The notes: generated by a model not told the origin, from the letters alone. 64,000 bases of DNA from Treponema sp. (GCA_017645785.1 JAGCNW010000019.1:1-64000); one strand, 5' to 3'; positions 46,485-55,397 are shown, numbered from the stretch's first letter. Numbers and translations: made by a program.

Positions 46485-47015
46485 ATGAACGCGCTTTTGA
46501 AGAAGACTTTGATTTTCGCTTTGACAATGCTTGCGGCAGGAGCCTTGTTCGCCCAACAACACATAACTAATTTTGGAGTTGTTGACACGACAAAAGTTTA
46601 CGAACAGTTCTTTAGAAATTCTTCGGCGGTAAAGGCTTACGAAGAAAAACGAGCCGCTTTTCAGGAAGAGATTTCCCGCAGGGCGGATGAAATTCGCGAC
46701 TTGCAGACAAAGCTTCAGGAAGCCCAAGACTTGGGAATGGACGCTGACGTAAAGCGCTACCAGGACACAATCAAGATCAAGTCTTCAAGCCTTAAGACTT
46801 ACACTCAGCAAAAGAACACTGAGTTGAACAACATCAAGAACAATCTTTCCAACAACAACGAGTTCTACAAAAACCTCAATCGCACCATCAAAAAGGTCGC
46901 CGAAAACGAGGGCCTTTCAATGGTAATAAACCTGCAGCAAAGCAACTCGATTTTGTGGTACAGCCCGGCCGTTGACATCACTGACAAAGTAATTGAATCT
47001 TTGGAACAACAGTAA
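46485..47015 (+). CDS. skp: Periplasmic chaperone Skp/OmpH
   Basis: Holds unfolded outer-membrane proteins on the way to BamA. The 176-residue precursor has a signal peptide (1-23, ending AGALFAQ), FGVVDTTKVYEQFFRNSSAVKAYEEKRAAF, and the long helical arms typical of Skp (EISRRADEIRDLQTKLQEAQDL), closing with INLQQSNSILWYSPAVDITDKVIESL, which matches the conserved C-terminal strand-helix. It follows bamA, as in other spirochaetes, and its stop overlaps the mutS start. Confidence 0.93.
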   Translation: MNALLKKTLIFALTMLAAGALFAQQHITNFGVVDTTKVYEQFFRNSSAVKAYEEKRAAFQEEISRRADEIRDLQTKLQEAQDLGMDADVKRYQDTIKIKSSSLKTYTQQKNTELNNIKNNLSNNNEFYKNLNRTIKKVAENEGLSMVINLQQSNSILWYSPAVDITDKVIESLEQQ

Positions 47016-49615
47016 TGGCCGAACTCACTCCTTTAATGGAGCAATATTACAGCCTAAAGAACCAGCATAAAGACGAAGTTCTTTTGTTTCGCCTCGGAGA
47101 TTTTTACGAAATGTTCGACAGCGACGCAAAAGAAGTTTCGCGCCTTATAAACCTTACCCTTACGCACAGGGGCGAGTCTCCCATGTGCGGCATTCCTTAC
47201 CACGCCGCCAAAGTTTACATCGCCCGCCTTTTGAGGCTTGGAAAAAAGCTTGCCATAGCGGAACAAATCGGAGAGATAAGTCCTGGCGGCGGCTTGACCG
47301 AGCGCAAGGTTGTAGAAGTAATCACGCCGGGAACTGTCGTTGACGACGACTACCTTGACCGCGGCAGCAACAACTTTTTGGCCGCGCTTTCGGTCACTAA
47401 GGGAAAGGCTGGCTTTGCCTATGTCGATGTAAGCACTTCGGAATTTTTCGCCACTTCTTGGCCGGCCTCAAAAATGGCCGAAAACTTTTCTAAGGAACTG
47501 GACCGCGCTAGCCCCAAGGAACTTTTGCTTCCCCAGTCTTTGCGCGACAACCAGGACATAAAGCAAGCCCTTGCTTCTGTGGCGAACATTTTGGTTTCCT
47601 ACTACCCGGATTGGCATTTTTCAAGCGAGACTTCTTTTTCAAGGCTTACCCGCCAGTTCAAGACAAAGAACTTGGCTCCCTTCGCGCTTGACGAGTCCAG
47701 CCCCGAAGTCGCTCCGGCTGGCTTTTTGCTTGACTACCTTGACAAGACGACCAACGCGGAATTGTCGCACATCTCCGGCATAAAGCTTTACCAAGACAGC
47801 GACTATGTTTTGATGGACGACTCGTCAAGGCGCAATTTGGAAATTCTCCAAAACTTGCGCGACGGAACTTCCAATTTTACCTTGCTTGAATGCGTTAACT
47901 ACACTTTGACCGCTATGGGAAACAGGGCCGTCCGCCAATGGCTTTCATTCCCCCTTGTTGACGTAAAGAAAATTGCCGCGCGGCAAAATCATGTCAAAAT
48001 GTTTTTTGACAACGAAAGCCTTATGGCCTTTTGCCGCGAAAAGCTCGCCCTCATTCTTGACTTGGAGCGCTTGGCCGGCCGCGTGGCCATGCAAAAGGCG
48101 CACGCAAAGGATTTGGTCGCTTTGGCGGACAGCCTTAAGGCTTGGCTTGAAATTCAGGCCGAATTGGGAAAGCATGACTTTGGCGTCTTTGACGAAAGCG
48201 GCGCCCGCTTTATAATAGACTTGATCGATCGCGCGATTTGCGACGATCCAGCCACTTCGCTTACCGAAGGCAGGATGATCCGTTCCGGCTATTCAAAAGA
48301 GCTGGACCACTTTAAGGAAATTCACGACAACTTCAATAAAATCCTTGACGACTACCTTCTTGAAGAAATTCAAAAGACTGGAATCCAAAACTTAAAAATC
48401 AAGCACAACGGTTTGGCGGGGTATTTTATAGAAGTTACTCGCGGAAAGTTGGACAAGGTTCCAAGCCATTTTATCATGCGCCGCGCGCTTACAAACGCCG
48501 ACCGATACACAACAGAAAAATTGCAGGAGCTTGAGCGCGAGTTGAACGGAGCCAGCGCGAGCATAATCGAAACTGAGCGCGCCTTGTTCTTGGACGTCCG
48601 TTCCCAATTGGAGCCCCATGTTTCTTACTTGATGAACGTAGCCCGCGCCATAGCATATGCCGACGTTTCCGCTTCGTTCGCCTACGCGGCCAAGGTTGGC
48701 CGTTGGGTTTTGCCTGTGGTTGACGAAAGCCTTGACTTTGACATAAAGGCTGGCCGCCATCCTGTGGTGGAGGCTCATTTGCCTTCTGGAGAATTTGTTC
48801 CCAACGACGTGAACATGCAGGCAAAAGGGGAGCCGTCATTTTTGCTCATCACCGGCCCAAACATGGCCGGAAAGTCAACATATCTTAGGCAGAGCGCCTT
48901 GATCGCCTTGCTTGCCCAAACCGGAAGCTACGTTCCCGCAAGCGCGGCCAAAATCGGTTTTGTAGACAAAATATTTTGCCGCGTCGGAGCAAGCGACAAT
49001 CTAGCTCGCGGCGAGTCCACCTTCTTGGTCGAGATGACAGAAACGGCCCGCATCTTGCGCGGCGCCACAGAACGTTCCCTTGTGATAATGGACGAAGTCG
49101 GACGCGGAACTTCCACCGAAGACGGCCTTTCGATCGCGTGGGCGGTAAGCGAGCATTTGTTGAACAGCCTGAAATGCCGCTCGCTTTTTGCCACCCACTA
49201 CCACGAGCTTACCCGCTTGGAGCATTCTTCGATAAAGCTTTTGTGCATGGACGTTCGGGAGACCGACGGCTCTGTCGTCTTCATGCGAAAGATAAAGGAA
49301 GGGGCAAGCGAAAACTCCTACGGAATCCATGTGGCGAGCCTGGCGGGAATTCCGCAAAGCGTCATCGACCGAGCGAGCCAAATACTAAAGCATTTGCAGT
49401 CGCTGGCCGCCGAAAAGCCCTTGCTTTCGCAAGACGTTCCCGCCGCTCAAGAAGAGGCCGTCAAAAACGCGCAAGGTCCGGCCAACGCTCCCGGCCTCTT
49501 TAGCGACGAAGAAATTGTTCTTGACGAAATATTGAGCGCGGACGTTGACAACCTCACTCCGATGACGGCCCTTCAATTGGTGAGCCGTTGGAAAAAGGCC
49601 TTAAGCGGAAGGTGA
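47015..49615 (+). CDS. mutS: DNA mismatch repair protein MutS
   Basis: Recognises mismatches and starts repair with MutL. The 866-residue protein has the mismatch-binding domain with the Phe-x-Glu motif (LGDFYEMFDSDA), the connector, core and clamp domains, and an ABC-type ATPase: Walker A GPNMAGKST at about 614-622, the signature STFLVEMTE, Walker B LVIMDEVGRGTS and FATHYHEL. The last 60 residues are an acidic linker and a helical C-terminal segment. It is intact. Cotranslated with skp; the outer-membrane context is positional, not functional. Confidence 0.97.
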   Translation: MAELTPLMEQYYSLKNQHKDEVLLFRLGDFYEMFDSDAKEVSRLINLTLTHRGESPMCGIPYHAAKVYIARLLRLGKKLAIAEQIGEISPGGGLTERKVVEVITPGTVVDDDYLDRGSNNFLAALSVTKGKAGFAYVDVSTSEFFATSWPASKMAENFSKELDRASPKELLLPQSLRDNQDIKQALASVANILVSYYPDWHFSSETSFSRLTRQFKTKNLAPFALDESSPEVAPAGFLLDYLDKTTNAELSHISGIKLYQDSDYVLMDDSSRRNLEILQNLRDGTSNFTLLECVNYTLTAMGNRAVRQWLSFPLVDVKKIAARQNHVKMFFDNESLMAFCREKLALILDLERLAGRVAMQKAHAKDLVALADSLKAWLEIQAELGKHDFGVFDESGARFIIDLIDRAICDDPATSLTEGRMIRSGYSKELDHFKEIHDNFNKILDDYLLEEIQKTGIQNLKIKHNGLAGYFIEVTRGKLDKVPSHFIMRRALTNADRYTTEKLQELERELNGASASIIETERALFLDVRSQLEPHVSYLMNVARAIAYADVSASFAYAAKVGRWVLPVVDESLDFDIKAGRHPVVEAHLPSGEFVPNDVNMQAKGEPSFLLITGPNMAGKSTYLRQSALIALLAQTGSYVPASAAKIGFVDKIFCRVGASDNLARGESTFLVEMTETARILRGATERSLVIMDEVGRGTSTEDGLSIAWAVSEHLLNSLKCRSLFATHYHELTRLEHSSIKLLCMDVRETDGSVVFMRKIKEGASENSYGIHVASLAGIPQSVIDRASQILKHLQSLAAEKPLLSQDVPAAQEEAVKNAQGPANAPGLFSDEEIVLDEILSADVDNLTPMTALQLVSRWKKALSGR

Positions 49616-49662
49616 TTTGAGTGAAGAAACAACTGCGAGTTTTCGCGCAGCGGAAACTCGTT

Positions 49663-49703
49663 GGAACAAAAAGCGGCGGACTTAGTTTGCCGCTTTTTGT
49701 TCC
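49663..49703. terminator. Convergent terminator of mutS and tsaB
   Basis: GGAACAAAAAGCGGC at 49663-49677 and GCCGCTTTTTGTTCC at 49689-49703: a perfect 15-bp inverted repeat with an 11-nt loop. The right arm lies inside the last codons of tsaB. A weaker hairpin, GAGTTTTCG/CGGAAACTC, precedes it at 49637-49659. Confidence 0.8.
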
Positions 49704-50401
49704 GCCTCGCTGGCCCTAAAGTACTGGGGGCCGTCGTAGTCGGCTAAAGGCGGCTGGCCGCTAGAGATTTTTTCTTCAGCCAAAGCGAACAGACTTTCCA
49801 TGCTTATTGAGCGGCCTCTTTGCGCGATGATTCTTTTTTCTTTGAACAAATCGTTTTCTTTGCAAGCTTCGACAAAAGTTTTTGCCTCAGGGCCGCAGAC
49901 TAGAACCGTGTCTTTCGCCGCGAGTTTTTGGTCTTGCGAAAGATTTGCGCTTGCCGCCAAAAGTTTTTCTTCCAAGACGCGCAAGTCCCAGTCGTCGCAG
50001 GGGAGAAGTTCCGTTCCGTTAAAAAAAGCTTTGGCGTAAAATTTGTCTTTGTGGGCGTCGATTATGGGAAGAACGATTCCGTCAAAGTCCATAAAGGGCC
50101 ATGCGTATGCGTCCAAGCTGTTTATTCCGTAAAGGGGAGTGTCGTTTCCAAAAAGCTCTATCGCCTTAAGAGCGGCAAAGCCCAAGCGCAAGCCGGTAAA
50201 AGAGCCGGGACCTTCTGTAAGGACTGTGTAGTCCAAGTCGGCGGCCGCTAAATCCGCTTGCTTTAAAACATAGTCGATTGCCGGCAAGAGCTTTTCGCTT
50301 TGCCTCATGCCGATGTCCAGCGTGAGGCTTGCCAAATACTCGTCGTTCTTTGCCGAGATTGTTATGCAAGAAATGGCTGTGTCTAAGGCTAGCGCTTTCA
50401 T
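49682..50401 (-). CDS. tsaB: tRNA threonylcarbamoyladenosine biosynthesis protein TsaB
   Basis: Non-catalytic partner of TsaD in making t6A37 on ANN-decoding tRNAs. The 239-residue protein has ALDTAISCITISAKN at the start, LLPAIDYVLKQA, and LTEGPGSFTGLRLGFAALKAI, the TsaB hallmark. The ATG overlaps the tsaE stop (ATGA). Near residue 155 the segment ANLSQDQKLAAK is encoded by DNA carrying the dispersed GGTCTTGCGAA motif (49930-49940) next to a 15-bp stretch shared with the repeat at 13981, so a repeat may have entered this loop. Confidence 0.93.
   Translation of the reverse strand: MKALALDTAISCITISAKNDEYLASLTLDIGMRQSEKLLPAIDYVLKQADLAAADLDYTVLTEGPGSFTGLRLGFAALKAIELFGNDTPLYGINSLDAYAWPFMDFDGIVLPIIDAHKDKFYAKAFFNGTELLPCDDWDLRVLEEKLLAASANLSQDQKLAAKDTVLVCGPEAKTFVEACKENDLFKEKRIIAQRGRSISMESLFALAEEKISSGQPPLADYDGPQYFRASEAEQKAAN
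49916..49940. repeat. Dispersed repeat motifs inside tsaB
   Basis: CGCCGCGAGTTTTTG (49916-49930), shared with the minus strand of 13998-14012, runs straight into GGTCTTGCGAA (49930-49940), shared with the LRR gene and the rlmN-desulfurase gap. It is thus a junction of two dispersed motifs within coding DNA. Confidence 0.6.
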
Positions 50402-50844
50402 TTTGCCTCCCCAAAATTTTCGTAAGGCCAATTTTCAATTTGAATGTCGCGGGCGTTTGGGTCGCTTGGACTTACGCTCAGCTTGACGGTGATTGTCTTT
50501 TTTGGAAGCTCGTCCATAATCTTTTCGCTCCATTCAATCAAGCAAACGCCGTCGCCGTAAATCATGTCGTCCGCTCCCAAATTGGCAAAGTCGTCCGCTC
50601 CCTGCAAGCGGTATACGTCAAAATGATAAAGGGGCAGCCTTCCTTCGTATTCCGAAATCAAGCAAAAAGTGGGGCTTGTGATTGTGTCCTTTACATTTAG
50701 CGAGAGGGCGATGCCTTTTGTGATTGTTGTTTTTCCGGCCGCCAAAGGGCCTTGAAGCGCGATGACGTCTCCCTTTTTAAGAAAAGAGCCCAAGCGCTTT
50801 CCTAATTCTTGGGTTTCTTCCGCGCTTGCTGTGTGGAAGGTCAT
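50398..50844 (-). CDS. tsaE: tRNA threonylcarbamoyladenosine biosynthesis ATPase TsaE
   Basis: ATPase that resets the TsaBD complex in t6A synthesis. The 148-residue protein has Walker A GPLAAGKT at 32-39, SPTFCLISEYEGRLPLYHFDVYRL (the family's central block), and CLIEWSEKIMDELP. Its ATG overlaps the stop of the small gene upstream, and its stop overlaps the tsaB ATG, so the three are one coupled unit. Confidence 0.95.
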   Translation of the reverse strand: MTFHTASAEETQELGKRLGSFLKKGDVIALQGPLAAGKTTITKGIALSLNVKDTITSPTFCLISEYEGRLPLYHFDVYRLQGADDFANLGADDMIYGDGVCLIEWSEKIMDELPKKTITVKLSVSPSDPNARDIQIENWPYENFGEAK

Positions 50845-51104
50845 ATCGGCAGGGTTCCTGCGTTGTCGTTTTCGTTTATGAATTCCCTAAGCGCCTTTAC
50901 GATCGGCAAGGCCGGATAGTTTGGCTGGGTCAAAAGTTCGACGTCTATGATCTTGTCGCCAAGCGGGCCAGTTTCTATGCTGAATTCTATATTTGAGTCT
51001 ACAATTTCTGTCGGCAATTTTAAGTTGGCTGTTGCCCGGTAGCGCCTTATGTAATAAATCGCTCCAGGTTCTCGCACAACGTCTTTTAGCGCAAGTACTG
51101 TCAT
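50841..51104 (-). CDS. Small conserved-looking protein, function unknown
   Basis: An 87-residue soluble protein starting MTVLALKDVVREPGAIYYIRRYRATANLKLP, predicted as a mixed beta/alpha fold; no signal, membrane or known motif. The ATG has GGAG 5 nt upstream, preferred over a TTG five codons earlier. A clear promoter precedes it. It is the first gene of the unit with tsaE and tsaB. The PilZ gene upstream lies beyond the promoter. Confidence 0.62.
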   Translation of the reverse strand: MTVLALKDVVREPGAIYYIRRYRATANLKLPTEIVDSNIEFSIETGPLGDKIIDVELLTQPNYPALPIVKALREFINENDNAGTLPI

Positions 51105-51121
51105 AATCTCCGTGTCCAACT

Positions 51122-51150
51122 ATTATAGCGAGAATTTACACAATAATCAA
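51122..51150 (-). promoter_or_regulatory. Promoter of the small protein-tsaE-tsaB unit
   Basis: Minus strand: TTGATT (51150-51145), 17-bp spacer, perfect TATAAT (51127-51122). Leader of about 10 nt including the GGAG ribosome-binding site. Confidence 0.7.
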
Positions 51151-51154
51151 GCCT

Positions 51155-52231
51155 TTAGTAATTATAGACATAGGCGAAAATCTCGTTCCTGTCCCTGTCG
51201 CCAATGTCAATGAATGAAATGTGCAATGAGAACACGTCCGTTTCATTGTTCTTTTGGGCGCTGACTATCAAGCCGATGGTTTCAAATTCTCCTTTTTCGG
51301 GGAGCGAAATCCTTACCCACAACTTTTGGTCGCGCTTTATTGGCAGTTTAGTTTGAACCATGCAGCCGCCAGCGCTTATGTCGGCCAACACGCCTTCGTA
51401 TTTGTTTTCTTTGGGAATGTATGTTATCTCGCCGCGTTTTCCTGTCTTTTCTTCAACGGCGCTAAAAAGGCATTTGTTTCCGACGTTGGCTCTTTTGAAC
51501 TGGCGGCGGTTTTGCATGCTGACGGCGTTGGAATGGTTCACGACCATTTCGGGAACTCCGCCCGCTCCGTGTTGGAAACGAATGACTCTTGAAGAAAGAA
51601 CGTACTGGATGTTCCTCTTTGACATGTATGTCATTACGATTTTGTCCAGAGGTTTTGGGCAGAATTCCGTTCCCTCCAAATTTTTAGGAACTTCAAGGGC
51701 GATGCTGTCCTTGTCGTTTTTCAAAAGCTTGAACGAATAAAAGCGGCCGCCTGTGGCGGGCAAAATCAAGGTTTCGCCTTCGGGAATGTTGTGGCTTGAC
51801 GGAATGTTGTGCTGGAGGCGCTCGATCCTTTCCAAGCGGCTCTTCAACTTGAAGATTTCAAAGATGTCGGCTTCCGCGTCCTTTTGCCTAAGGCGTCTGT
51901 ATTCTTCGCTCAAAAGATTGTCGATGTATTCAGAGTCGTTCCATAGATAATAAATGTTCTTTGCCTTTTGCCTAAAGCAAATGTTGTAAAGCAAAAGAGC
52001 CTCTTGCCTGGTCAAAGAGATTTTCTTTGCCAAGGCTTGGATGTCCTTTATTGTCGTCGGCCTGTTTTTTTGCGCCTCGATGTATTCGGGAGACTCCTTG
52101 CGCTTTTGCAATATTCTCCACAAAAGCCAAAGGACAAACAAAATTCCGATTCCAATCAAGGCGCCGGCCATGACTGTGTAGGGGAGGGGTGTTTGTCTTG
52201 CCGCCAAGGGCGATCCTGTTGCTGTGTTCAT
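51155..52231 (-). CDS. Membrane-anchored PilZ domain protein (c-di-GMP receptor)
   Basis: A 358-residue protein with one membrane helix at about 21-41, a charged helical middle (ALLLYNICFRQKAKNIYYLW), a beta-rich domain from about 150 (a YcgR-N-like fold is possible) and a C-terminal PilZ domain. The c-di-GMP motifs are RRQFKR at 242-247 and DISAGGC at about 288. AGGAGG precedes the ATG. It is 10 nt from a flagellar-cluster gene and two genes from fliD, so a role in motility control is likely, though not proven by sequence. Confidence 0.88.
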   Translation of the reverse strand: MNTATGSPLAARQTPLPYTVMAGALIGIGILFVLWLLWRILQKRKESPEYIEAQKNRPTTIKDIQALAKKISLTRQEALLLYNICFRQKAKNIYYLWNDSEYIDNLLSEEYRRLRQKDAEADIFEIFKLKSRLERIERLQHNIPSSHNIPEGETLILPATGGRFYSFKLLKNDKDSIALEVPKNLEGTEFCPKPLDKIVMTYMSKRNIQYVLSSRVIRFQHGAGGVPEMVVNHSNAVSMQNRRQFKRANVGNKCLFSAVEEKTGKRGEITYIPKENKYEGVLADISAGGCMVQTKLPIKRDQKLWVRISLPEKGEFETIGLIVSAQKNNETDVFSLHISFIDIGDRDRNEIFAYVYNY

Positions 52232-52241
52232 GCCCGCCTCC

Positions 52242-52832
52242 TTAAATGTTCTTTACCGCGTCGGCCAAGGCCGTAAGGCGGGGGCTTATTTCGTATTCAG
52301 CCAGGTCGCCGAGCGTCACTGTGTCGCCGTTTGAAAGCGCGCCGTTCAAGTCGTTGAAGACAGGCATAAAGTCTTCAAAGAAGGCGCTCAAATCTTTTCC
52401 GTCTATTTTAATCGCCGCGAACCTTGCAGGGAACAAGGTGGAAAGCGCGATGATGTGGCAAAAATTGTCGACCACGTCGGCAAGGCGCGCGATCGAGGCC
52501 TTGGCCTTTGAGTCGCCGCCGTTTTGCAACTGCGCGGGAATCTGAGTCAAAAGCTCAACGGTGTCCTTTATGTTGGCGGACGCGTTTTTGAACGCGTCGG
52601 CGACGGCGTCTTCCGAAACAACCGCAAGGTCGATTCTCTTGGCGCTGTCAATCGGCATGTCGGCGGCCTTGTCAAAGTCTTCGGCCTTGATTTCCTTTCC
52701 GTCAACTTTTATTCCAATCGTCGCGCATTTATTTTGCGAAGCGGTTTGCTCAAAAGAGCGCAACACGTCTCCGACTGTTTTTTCGTCTTCCAATGTTATG
52801 TCAAGCTTTTGATCGTTCAAATAAAGTTCCAT
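52242..52832 (-). CDS. Flagellar-cluster protein of unknown function
   Basis: A 196-residue soluble protein starting MELYLNDQKLDITLEDEKTVGDVLRSFEQTASQN, an ubiquitin-like beta-grasp opening, followed by a helical C-terminal half. No named family recognised. GAGGTGG precedes the ATG. Its place between fliD (15 nt upstream) and the PilZ gene (10 nt downstream) suggests a chaperone or regulator of filament export, by position only. Confidence 0.65.
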   Translation of the reverse strand: MELYLNDQKLDITLEDEKTVGDVLRSFEQTASQNKCATIGIKVDGKEIKAEDFDKAADMPIDSAKRIDLAVVSEDAVADAFKNASANIKDTVELLTQIPAQLQNGGDSKAKASIARLADVVDNFCHIIALSTLFPARFAAIKIDGKDLSAFFEDFMPVFNDLNGALSNGDTVTLGDLAEYEISPRLTALADAVKNI

Positions 52833-52847
52833 TTATTGCCACCTCTT

Positions 52848-54938
52848 TTAATTGTTGTTTCGCTGGTTTTGCTTCGTGAAGTTTGTGATTCCTTCTTGCT
52901 GGCGTTCAAGCGAATTCAGAGCCCCTTCCATTTGGCTGTATTTTGCGCGAAGCTCGGCTTCCTTGTCGTCAAGCTGGCGCTCCAATTTTGTAATCTTTTT
53001 TTGCGTTGAATCTATTTGCCTGTTGAGGATGCTGTCCTTGTTGGCCAAGATTCCGCCTGTCTGAACGTAGCTGGTAAGCTGCTTGTCCATCAAGTAACCG
53101 ATGCCAGAGTCGACGATCAAGTCGCCGTCGGAGTCGTAGCCAAAAATTTTCTTTATGTCCTCAAGGTTGTTCTTTAAATTTTCGTCAAGCTTTTTTTCGT
53201 CAATCTCAAGGTAGCCGCGCATTTTTCCGGGATTGTAGCCCGAATAGTTTGTGGCGTTTGTCGAGATTCCGATTTGGTTGAGCATCGTCACTTCGGCGTT
53301 CTCAGAAAATTTGTACTGGGTGGAAATAATTCTTTGCATCGAGCCCTTTGCGTTGGAAAGGCTGAAGTCGTTGAAGAAAAGGCCCAGCTTTTTTTGATAG
53401 TTTTCTTTTTCGTCGCTGGTAAGGTAGTCCAGCTCTTGGATTATCTCAGGCTTGTTTTGGCTAAGAATGTTTATCTCGGCCACAGTCTGGTTGTACTTTC
53501 CGACAAACTGGATCAAGGCGTCCTTGGCGCTCTCGGTGTCGGGCTTGATTGAAATCGTCGCGGTCCTGTCGGTCTTTTCGGTTACATGGAGGGTCACTCC
53601 GGGAACCACGTCGTCGATGTCGTTTTGCGGACGGGTGATCGTAATTCCTTCGTACTTGATTACCGCGTCTCCGGCCTCGCTTATGGCGTGAACGGCTTCA
53701 TAGCCCAAATCTTTTTTTGCGTCAAAGGCGGTCATCGCGCTTACGTCAAGCTCGATTCCTGTGTTGCGGTTCTTTATCGCAAGCGCCCTTATGCCGGGGA
53801 ACTGCTTAATGTCCAAGCCGATTCGAGCCTCTTGGCCCTGGCCGCTTTTTTCGTCAAATTCCCAAACGGCCGCAGGCACTTCTATTTCGCTTTCAGTTCC
53901 GTCTGCCAAAACTGCGTACAAGACGGAATTGCTTCTAATTTCTTGGAGGTCTTCTTTTGGCGCTTCGGGAACGGCTATGCCAGTTTCGCTGGCCTTGTTG
54001 TCAACCGTCACGCCGCCAAATGTTACGCTTCCCGCTCCGGGAATGTTGGGCGCGTCCAAGCCCTGGTTTATCGCTATGGTTATGTCGCTTGTTTTTTTTG
54101 CCTGTATCGTAAACTCAACGCGCGAATTTTCGTTGGCGATCACCGCCTGCGGAATCTTTATCTCTCCGCCGCCGCGAGGGCCTATCAAAAGTCCTGTGTT
54201 TGAAGCCTTTACGTTTTCGTTTGAAATCGCGGGCATTCCTTCTTGTTCCGTCTCGGAAATTTTATCCAGGGAAGGGGAGGAAAGGTCGCCCGCGCGGCCT
54301 CCAAAGTTTGTCGCCTTGGAAGAAGTTTTTCGGACCATTTCCTTTTTGAGGGCGTAGTCCAAGGCGGCGTCTTCAAATACCAAACGGTTTTCGGCGCCGG
54401 TTTTTAACGATTCTATCAAGAGGGCCTTTTGCCCCTTGTTGACGCCGATTAACGACGCCTTTATTGTGTTCGCGCCGCGCTTGTTCAAGGAATTTATAAA
54501 GTCCTCGATTTTTCCGCCGCGCCATTTGTACTGGATTGTTTTGTCGCCGGTTTTAAAAGTGTAAGTTCCTTCCGGAACTTCTTCGCCCTTGGCAATTTCT
54601 TTGCTCAAAAAGCGGTCGCAAGTGGCCGGCGTGACCACGTCGATTTTAAAAGAATCAAAAGCCGCGTCCCGCCCGGCGTCGGCTGTTATTGCATATTCAT
54701 CAGTTGAAGAGGCTAATTTGCTGTTGAAAGGGTTGTCATACGAGTAAAGTGTTTTAACGCTATCTCGCAGCGAGGACATTTTTTGATTGACATCGCGCCA
54801 AGCGCTCTGTTGTGTCTTGTAAGTTTCGAGCGTATCCTGCTCCCTTGTAAGCGGGATGCGTTCTACTTTCATCAGACCTTCTACGAGATCATTGGTTTTA
54901 TACTTGTCGCTGACACCCGGTATGCCGATTCCTGCCAT
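52848..54938 (-). CDS. fliD: Flagellar hook-associated protein 2 (filament cap)
   Basis: Forms the cap that directs flagellin polymerisation. The 696-residue protein starts GIPGVSDKYKTNDLVEGLMKVERIPLTREQDTLETYKTQQSAW, the FliD N-terminal domain, then YDNPFNSKLASSTDEYAIT. The C-terminal FliD domain includes the coiled coil ILNRQIDSTQKKITKLERQLDDKEAELRAKYSQMEGALNSLERQQ. The middle is a long, variable beta region. In spirochaetes the cap lies in the periplasm. It is 30 nt downstream of flaG. Confidence 0.95.
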   Translation of the reverse strand: MAGIGIPGVSDKYKTNDLVEGLMKVERIPLTREQDTLETYKTQQSAWRDVNQKMSSLRDSVKTLYSYDNPFNSKLASSTDEYAITADAGRDAAFDSFKIDVVTPATCDRFLSKEIAKGEEVPEGTYTFKTGDKTIQYKWRGGKIEDFINSLNKRGANTIKASLIGVNKGQKALLIESLKTGAENRLVFEDAALDYALKKEMVRKTSSKATNFGGRAGDLSSPSLDKISETEQEGMPAISNENVKASNTGLLIGPRGGGEIKIPQAVIANENSRVEFTIQAKKTSDITIAINQGLDAPNIPGAGSVTFGGVTVDNKASETGIAVPEAPKEDLQEIRSNSVLYAVLADGTESEIEVPAAVWEFDEKSGQGQEARIGLDIKQFPGIRALAIKNRNTGIELDVSAMTAFDAKKDLGYEAVHAISEAGDAVIKYEGITITRPQNDIDDVVPGVTLHVTEKTDRTATISIKPDTESAKDALIQFVGKYNQTVAEINILSQNKPEIIQELDYLTSDEKENYQKKLGLFFNDFSLSNAKGSMQRIISTQYKFSENAEVTMLNQIGISTNATNYSGYNPGKMRGYLEIDEKKLDENLKNNLEDIKKIFGYDSDGDLIVDSGIGYLMDKQLTSYVQTGGILANKDSILNRQIDSTQKKITKLERQLDDKEAELRAKYSQMEGALNSLERQQEGITNFTKQNQRNNN

Positions 54939-54968
54939 ATAACCCCGATGATGATCCCATGTGAGTTT

Positions 54969-55343
54969 TTAAATCATTTGATCAAACAAAAGACCCATGG
55001 TCTTTCGCATGTTGATTTTTATCCTCTGCATGTCCTCGGACGGTATTTCCTTAAGCACTTTGTTCGTGCTGGGGTCAACCACCCTAATTATAACGCTGTT
55101 CAACTCTTTGTTTACAGAGAATTGAAGCCTGCGTCCCATCACTTGATCCGACAGTTGTTGCAACTGCTGGACATCAGCTTTGGTCTGGGCCATGTTCGCT
55201 TCGATATTTTGAACGACGCTGGCGCCGTCCGCGATATTGAGCGTTTGTTCTACACTTCCTGTACCTGCACTAATAGGAACGGAATTGTAGCGCATTTGGC
55301 CATCCATTGCCAAAGACTGCCCTATGCTACTGATCGTATTCAT
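54969..55343 (-). CDS. flaG: FlaG-family flagellar protein
   Basis: A 124-residue FlaG protein, a family linked to filament length control. The C-terminal half, RLQFSVNKELNSVIIRVVDPSTNKVLKEIPSEDMQRIKINMRKTMG, closely follows the FlaG consensus. The N-terminal half is low in structure. AGGAGG precedes the ATG, directly after a strong terminator hairpin that separates it from flaB, so flaG-fliD expression may depend on read-through. Confidence 0.92.
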   Translation of the reverse strand: MNTISSIGQSLAMDGQMRYNSVPISAGTGSVEQTLNIADGASVVQNIEANMAQTKADVQQLQQLSDQVMGRRLQFSVNKELNSVIIRVVDPSTNKVLKEIPSEDMQRIKINMRKTMGLLFDQMI

Positions 55344-55365
55344 AGGCGTTCCTCCTGAAAAATTA

Positions 55366-55397
55366 GGAAAAGGGAAGGGGCGCTCCTTCCCTTTTCC
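55366..55397 (-). terminator. Strong terminator between flaB and flaG
   Basis: GGAAAAGGGAAGG and CCTTCCCTTTTCC make a perfect 13-bp stem with a 6-nt loop. In the minus direction it is followed by TAATTTTTC, then only a few bases before the flaG AGGAGG. Confidence 0.85.
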
